Shown piece after piece: positions 5,337 through 7,223 of a DNA stretch of 7,223 bases. This stretch comes from Candidatus Aminicenantota bacterium (GTDB taxonomy: Bacteria > Acidobacteriota > Aminicenantia > Aminicenantales > Saccharicenantaceae), in NCBI GenBank assembly GCA_011048485.1, contig DSDX01000082.1:1-7223 (forward strand), in the 5' to 3' direction. How positions within the stretch are numbered: position 1 is the first letter of the stretch; each line of letters opens with the position of its first letter. The notes under the pieces are model-generated. The model ran no database searches and was not told where the DNA came from. It worked only from the letters and a program-made list of their open reading frames with translations. A program made the translations under genes and the position numbers.

Positions 5337-7223
5337 GCGGCCGGGCCCGGCCGGCCGGGCCGCGGCGGCGCTGGTCCTCGGCCTGGCCCTGCTGTCCGCC
5401 GGCGCCCGGGGGCTCGCGGCCCAGGAAGGCGCGATCGTTGAGCGCGTCATCGTCCGTGTCGACGGGCGGCCCGGCGCCGCCGGGCTCCTCGGGCTCATCC
5501 CCATCCGGTCCGGCGACGGCTTCTCGGCGCGCCTTGTCGACCGGGGCGTCAAGCAGATCTTCTCGACCGGGCTGTTCGCCGACGTCCGGGTCACGATGAG
5601 CGGGGAGGAGCGGGTCGAACTCGTCTTCGACCTCGTCCGGAACGTGTTCATCGACGCCGTCCGGTTCGAGGGCGTCAAGGTCCCGGCGGCCCGTCTCCGG
5701 GAGAGCCTGACCGCCCAGAGGCCAGGGGCCTACCTCCAGGAGGACCGCTTGCCGGACGCGGTCGAAGAAGTCAAGCGGGGGCTGCGGCAGGAGGGGTATT
5801 TCGACGCAATCGTCAAGGTCGACGTCCGGAAGGACGAGGAAGCTTCGACGGCCAGCCTTGTCTTCCGGGCCCAGGACTGGGCGACCTACCGGGTCGGCGG
5901 GCTCGAGGTCGAGTGGAAGGCCGAGATCCCCGAAGGGACGCTTCTAGGGAAAATGAAGACCCGGGTCGGGGACATCTATGTCCCCGCCAGGCTGGCCGCC
6001 GATCTCCGGGCCCTGTCGCAGGGGCTGACCCGGTCCGGCTATGTTCGCGCCGAGGTCCGGCTGGCGGGGGAGACCTTCGACGAAGAGAACAGGCGGGTCG
6101 ACCTCCAAGTCGAGATCGTGCCCAACGAGAAGATCGCCATCGCCATCAACGGGGCCAGGGTCCCGGTCCGCATCGTCGAGCCGATCTGGGAGGAGCGCGT
6201 CTTCGAGCCCTGGGGGCTGTCCGAGGGAGAGGCCCGGATCCTGAGCCATCTGCGGCGGCGGGGCTACCTGTTCGCGACCGTCCAGAGCCGCATCGAGAAG
6301 GACGGGGACGAGATGCGCGTCGTTCACGACGTGACGACCGGGCCGAAGACCAAGATCGCGGGGGTCGAGTTCCGGGGCCAGTCCTTCGTTTCGGGCGTCG
6401 ATCTCAAGACCCGCCTGGCTATCCGCGAGGGCGTCCCCCTATTCTCCCTCCTCGGCTATGACCGGCTCTTCTCGATCCCCCGCGAGGTCGAGAACTTCTA
6501 CAAGGAGAACGGCTTCGCCGACATCCGGGTCCGGCTCGACCTCGTCCGGGTGGAACGCGGGGTGGAGGCCGTGTTCATCATCGAGGAGGGGGCGCGGACG
6601 ACCGTCGACGGGATCCGCATCGAAGGCGCGTCGCTCATCCCCCCGGAAACGCTCGTCCGGGAGCTCATCAGCCGCGAGGGCGGCCCCTACTTCCCGCCGA
6701 ACGTCCAGAAGGACGTCAGCCAGATCGAGATGTCCTACCTCAACGAGGGGATCCGCGGGAGCGAGGTCGTCGGCCAAGTCGAGCGCGCGCCGAACGGCCG
6801 GTTGACCCTCGTCTACGAGATCAAGGAGGGGACCCGGGTCACGATCCAGGATATCTTCATCGCCGGGAACCGTCTGACCCGGAACCGGATCATCCGCCGG
6901 GAGCTGCGCATCGCCAAGGGGGACAAGGCCGACTACACGCGCGTGCAGGAGTCGGAGCGGCGGCTGGAGAACTTGGGCATCTTCTCCGAGGTCCGCCTCG
7001 AGGAGGTCCAGACCGGGCCGGCCGACGAGGTCGTCGTCGTCACCGTCCGGGAAGGCGAGATGAACTATACCGGGCTGGGGCTGGGCTTCGAATCCCTCAG
7101 CCGGGTGAGCGGTTCCCTGGCCGACTGGCCCAACGAATTCCGGCCCCGCGGCATCGGCGAATACATCCGCAGCAACATCTTCGGGCTCGGCGCCCAGGTC
7201 GGCGTCCTCGGCCAGATCAGCAC
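5311..7223 (+). CDS. Omp85-family outer membrane protein (BamA/TamA-like), seven POTRA domains, 3' truncated
   Basis: The frame runs open from ATG 5311 to the window edge, showing 637 residues. Residues 1-37 form a signal peptide: basic RR at 9-10, hydrophobic core AAAALVLGLALL at 17-28, cleavage likely after LAA at 35-37, no lipobox. Seven POTRA-like units follow, at roughly 41-110, 111-190, 191-273, 274-348, 349-430, 431-510 and 511-583. Most share an opening beta strand, a helix pair and a G(Y/F)-type turn (QEGYFDA, RSGYVRA, RRGYLFA, ENGFADI). The last reads IQDIFIAGNRLTRNRIIRREL and is the clearest. From 584 (MNYTGLGLGFES) the sequence alternates like the first barrel strands; the rest, including any VRGF-type lid motif, lies outside. 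It probably inserts outer-membrane proteins with the adjacent TamB. It could be the cell's BamA or a dedicated TamA-like partner; the window cannot decide. GGGGAAGG at 5293-5300 may serve as its RBS. Confidence 0.92.
   Translation, partial: MSSSAGASRRPGPAGRAAAALVLGLALLSAGARGLAAQEGAIVERVIVRVDGRPGAAGLLGLIPIRSGDGFSARLVDRGVKQIFSTGLFADVRVTMSGEERVELVFDLVRNVFIDAVRFEGVKVPAARLRESLTAQRPGAYLQEDRLPDAVEEVKRGLRQEGYFDAIVKVDVRKDEEASTASLVFRAQDWATYRVGGLEVEWKAEIPEGTLLGKMKTRVGDIYVPARLAADLRALSQGLTRSGYVRAEVRLAGETFDEENRRVDLQVEIVPNEKIAIAINGARVPVRIVEPIWEERVFEPWGLSEGEARILSHLRRRGYLFATVQSRIEKDGDEMRVVHDVTTGPKTKIAGVEFRGQSFVSGVDLKTRLAIREGVPLFSLLGYDRLFSIPREVENFYKENGFADIRVRLDLVRVERGVEAVFIIEEGARTTVDGIRIEGASLIPPETLVRELISREGGPYFPPNVQKDVSQIEMSYLNEGIRGSEVVGQVERAPNGRLTLVYEIKEGTRVTIQDIFIAGNRLTRNRIIRRELRIAKGDKADYTRVQESERRLENLGIFSEVRLEEVQTGPADEVVVVTVREGEMNYTGLGLGFESLSRVSGSLADWPNEFRPRGIGEYIRSNIFGLGAQVGVLGQIS
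5337..5363 (+). repeat. Nested GC-only palindromes just after the tamB stop
   Basis: Directly after the tamB stop codon (5334-5336), 27 bases consisting only of G and C hold two overlapping perfect palindromes: 5338-5353 (16 bases centred on GGGCCC) and 5344-5361 (18 bases). A further stem pairs GCGGCC (5337-5342) with GGCCGC (5358-5363). Any of these would fold strongly in RNA. The tract also encodes part of the signal peptide of the Omp85 protein, near residues 9-18, and starts 24 bases after that ATG codon. No T run follows, so it is not an intrinsic terminator. It may slow ribosomes or be a by-product of the base composition. Confidence 0.45.

Noticed and set aside
5311..5358. Tat signal in the Omp85 protein because of RR at residues 9-10
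   Set aside because: The residues after RR (PGPAG) do not match the Tat consensus, and Omp85 proteins are exported unfolded through Sec.
5337..5370. Rho-independent terminator after tamB
   Set aside because: The palindromes are strong but followed by more G/C, with no T run, and the region is already inside the Omp85 coding sequence.
5913..6461. Plus-strand open frame of 182 residues inside the Omp85 gene
   Set aside because: The POTRA patterns run without interruption through this stretch in the other frame, and this translation is low-complexity shadow.

Overview
This window is one continuous, plus-strand, high-GC block of five head-to-tail genes with almost no intergenic DNA: the only gap between coding regions is 16 bases, at 412-427. 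The third codon position is strongly G/C, which by eye puts overall GC near 70%. A TamB-like inner-membrane protein and an Omp85 outer-membrane protein show that the host is a Gram-negative-type (diderm) bacterium. The combination of genes and the protein style resemble deep-branching, high-GC diderms such as Acidobacteriota or Aminicenantes-type lineages. That placement is an impression, not a demonstration.

Layout: (1) 1-411, the 3' end of a protein with a fibronectin type III-like fold. (2) 428-1207, a fumarylacetoacetate hydrolase (FAH) family enzyme that most likely starts at a TTG. (3) 1204-1848, a short transaldolase of the TalC/fructose-6-phosphate aldolase family, whose active-site residues favour transaldolase activity. 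(4) 1845-5336, a 1163-residue TamB (DUF490)/AsmA-like protein with one N-terminal membrane anchor and the typical TamB C-terminal domain. (5) 5311 to the window end, an Omp85-family outer-membrane protein with a signal peptide and seven apparent POTRA domains, cut off early in its beta barrel.

Genes 2-5 overlap one another (4, 4 and 26 bases), and gene 1 ends just before gene 2, so the set is very probably one translationally coupled transcript. No promoter or terminator is visible inside the window; both must lie outside it. Genes 4 and 5 form a functional pair: TamB proteins span the periplasm and work with an Omp85 partner in outer-membrane protein insertion and/or lipid transport. The two soluble carbon-metabolism enzymes in front of them have no obvious mechanistic tie to envelope assembly.

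I found no mobile elements, RNA genes, CRISPR arrays or minus-strand genes. The most notable points are the TamB/Omp85 pair, which lies in the reverse of the proteobacterial tamA-tamB order, the seven-POTRA architecture, and a six-codon relay ORF at the FAH start.
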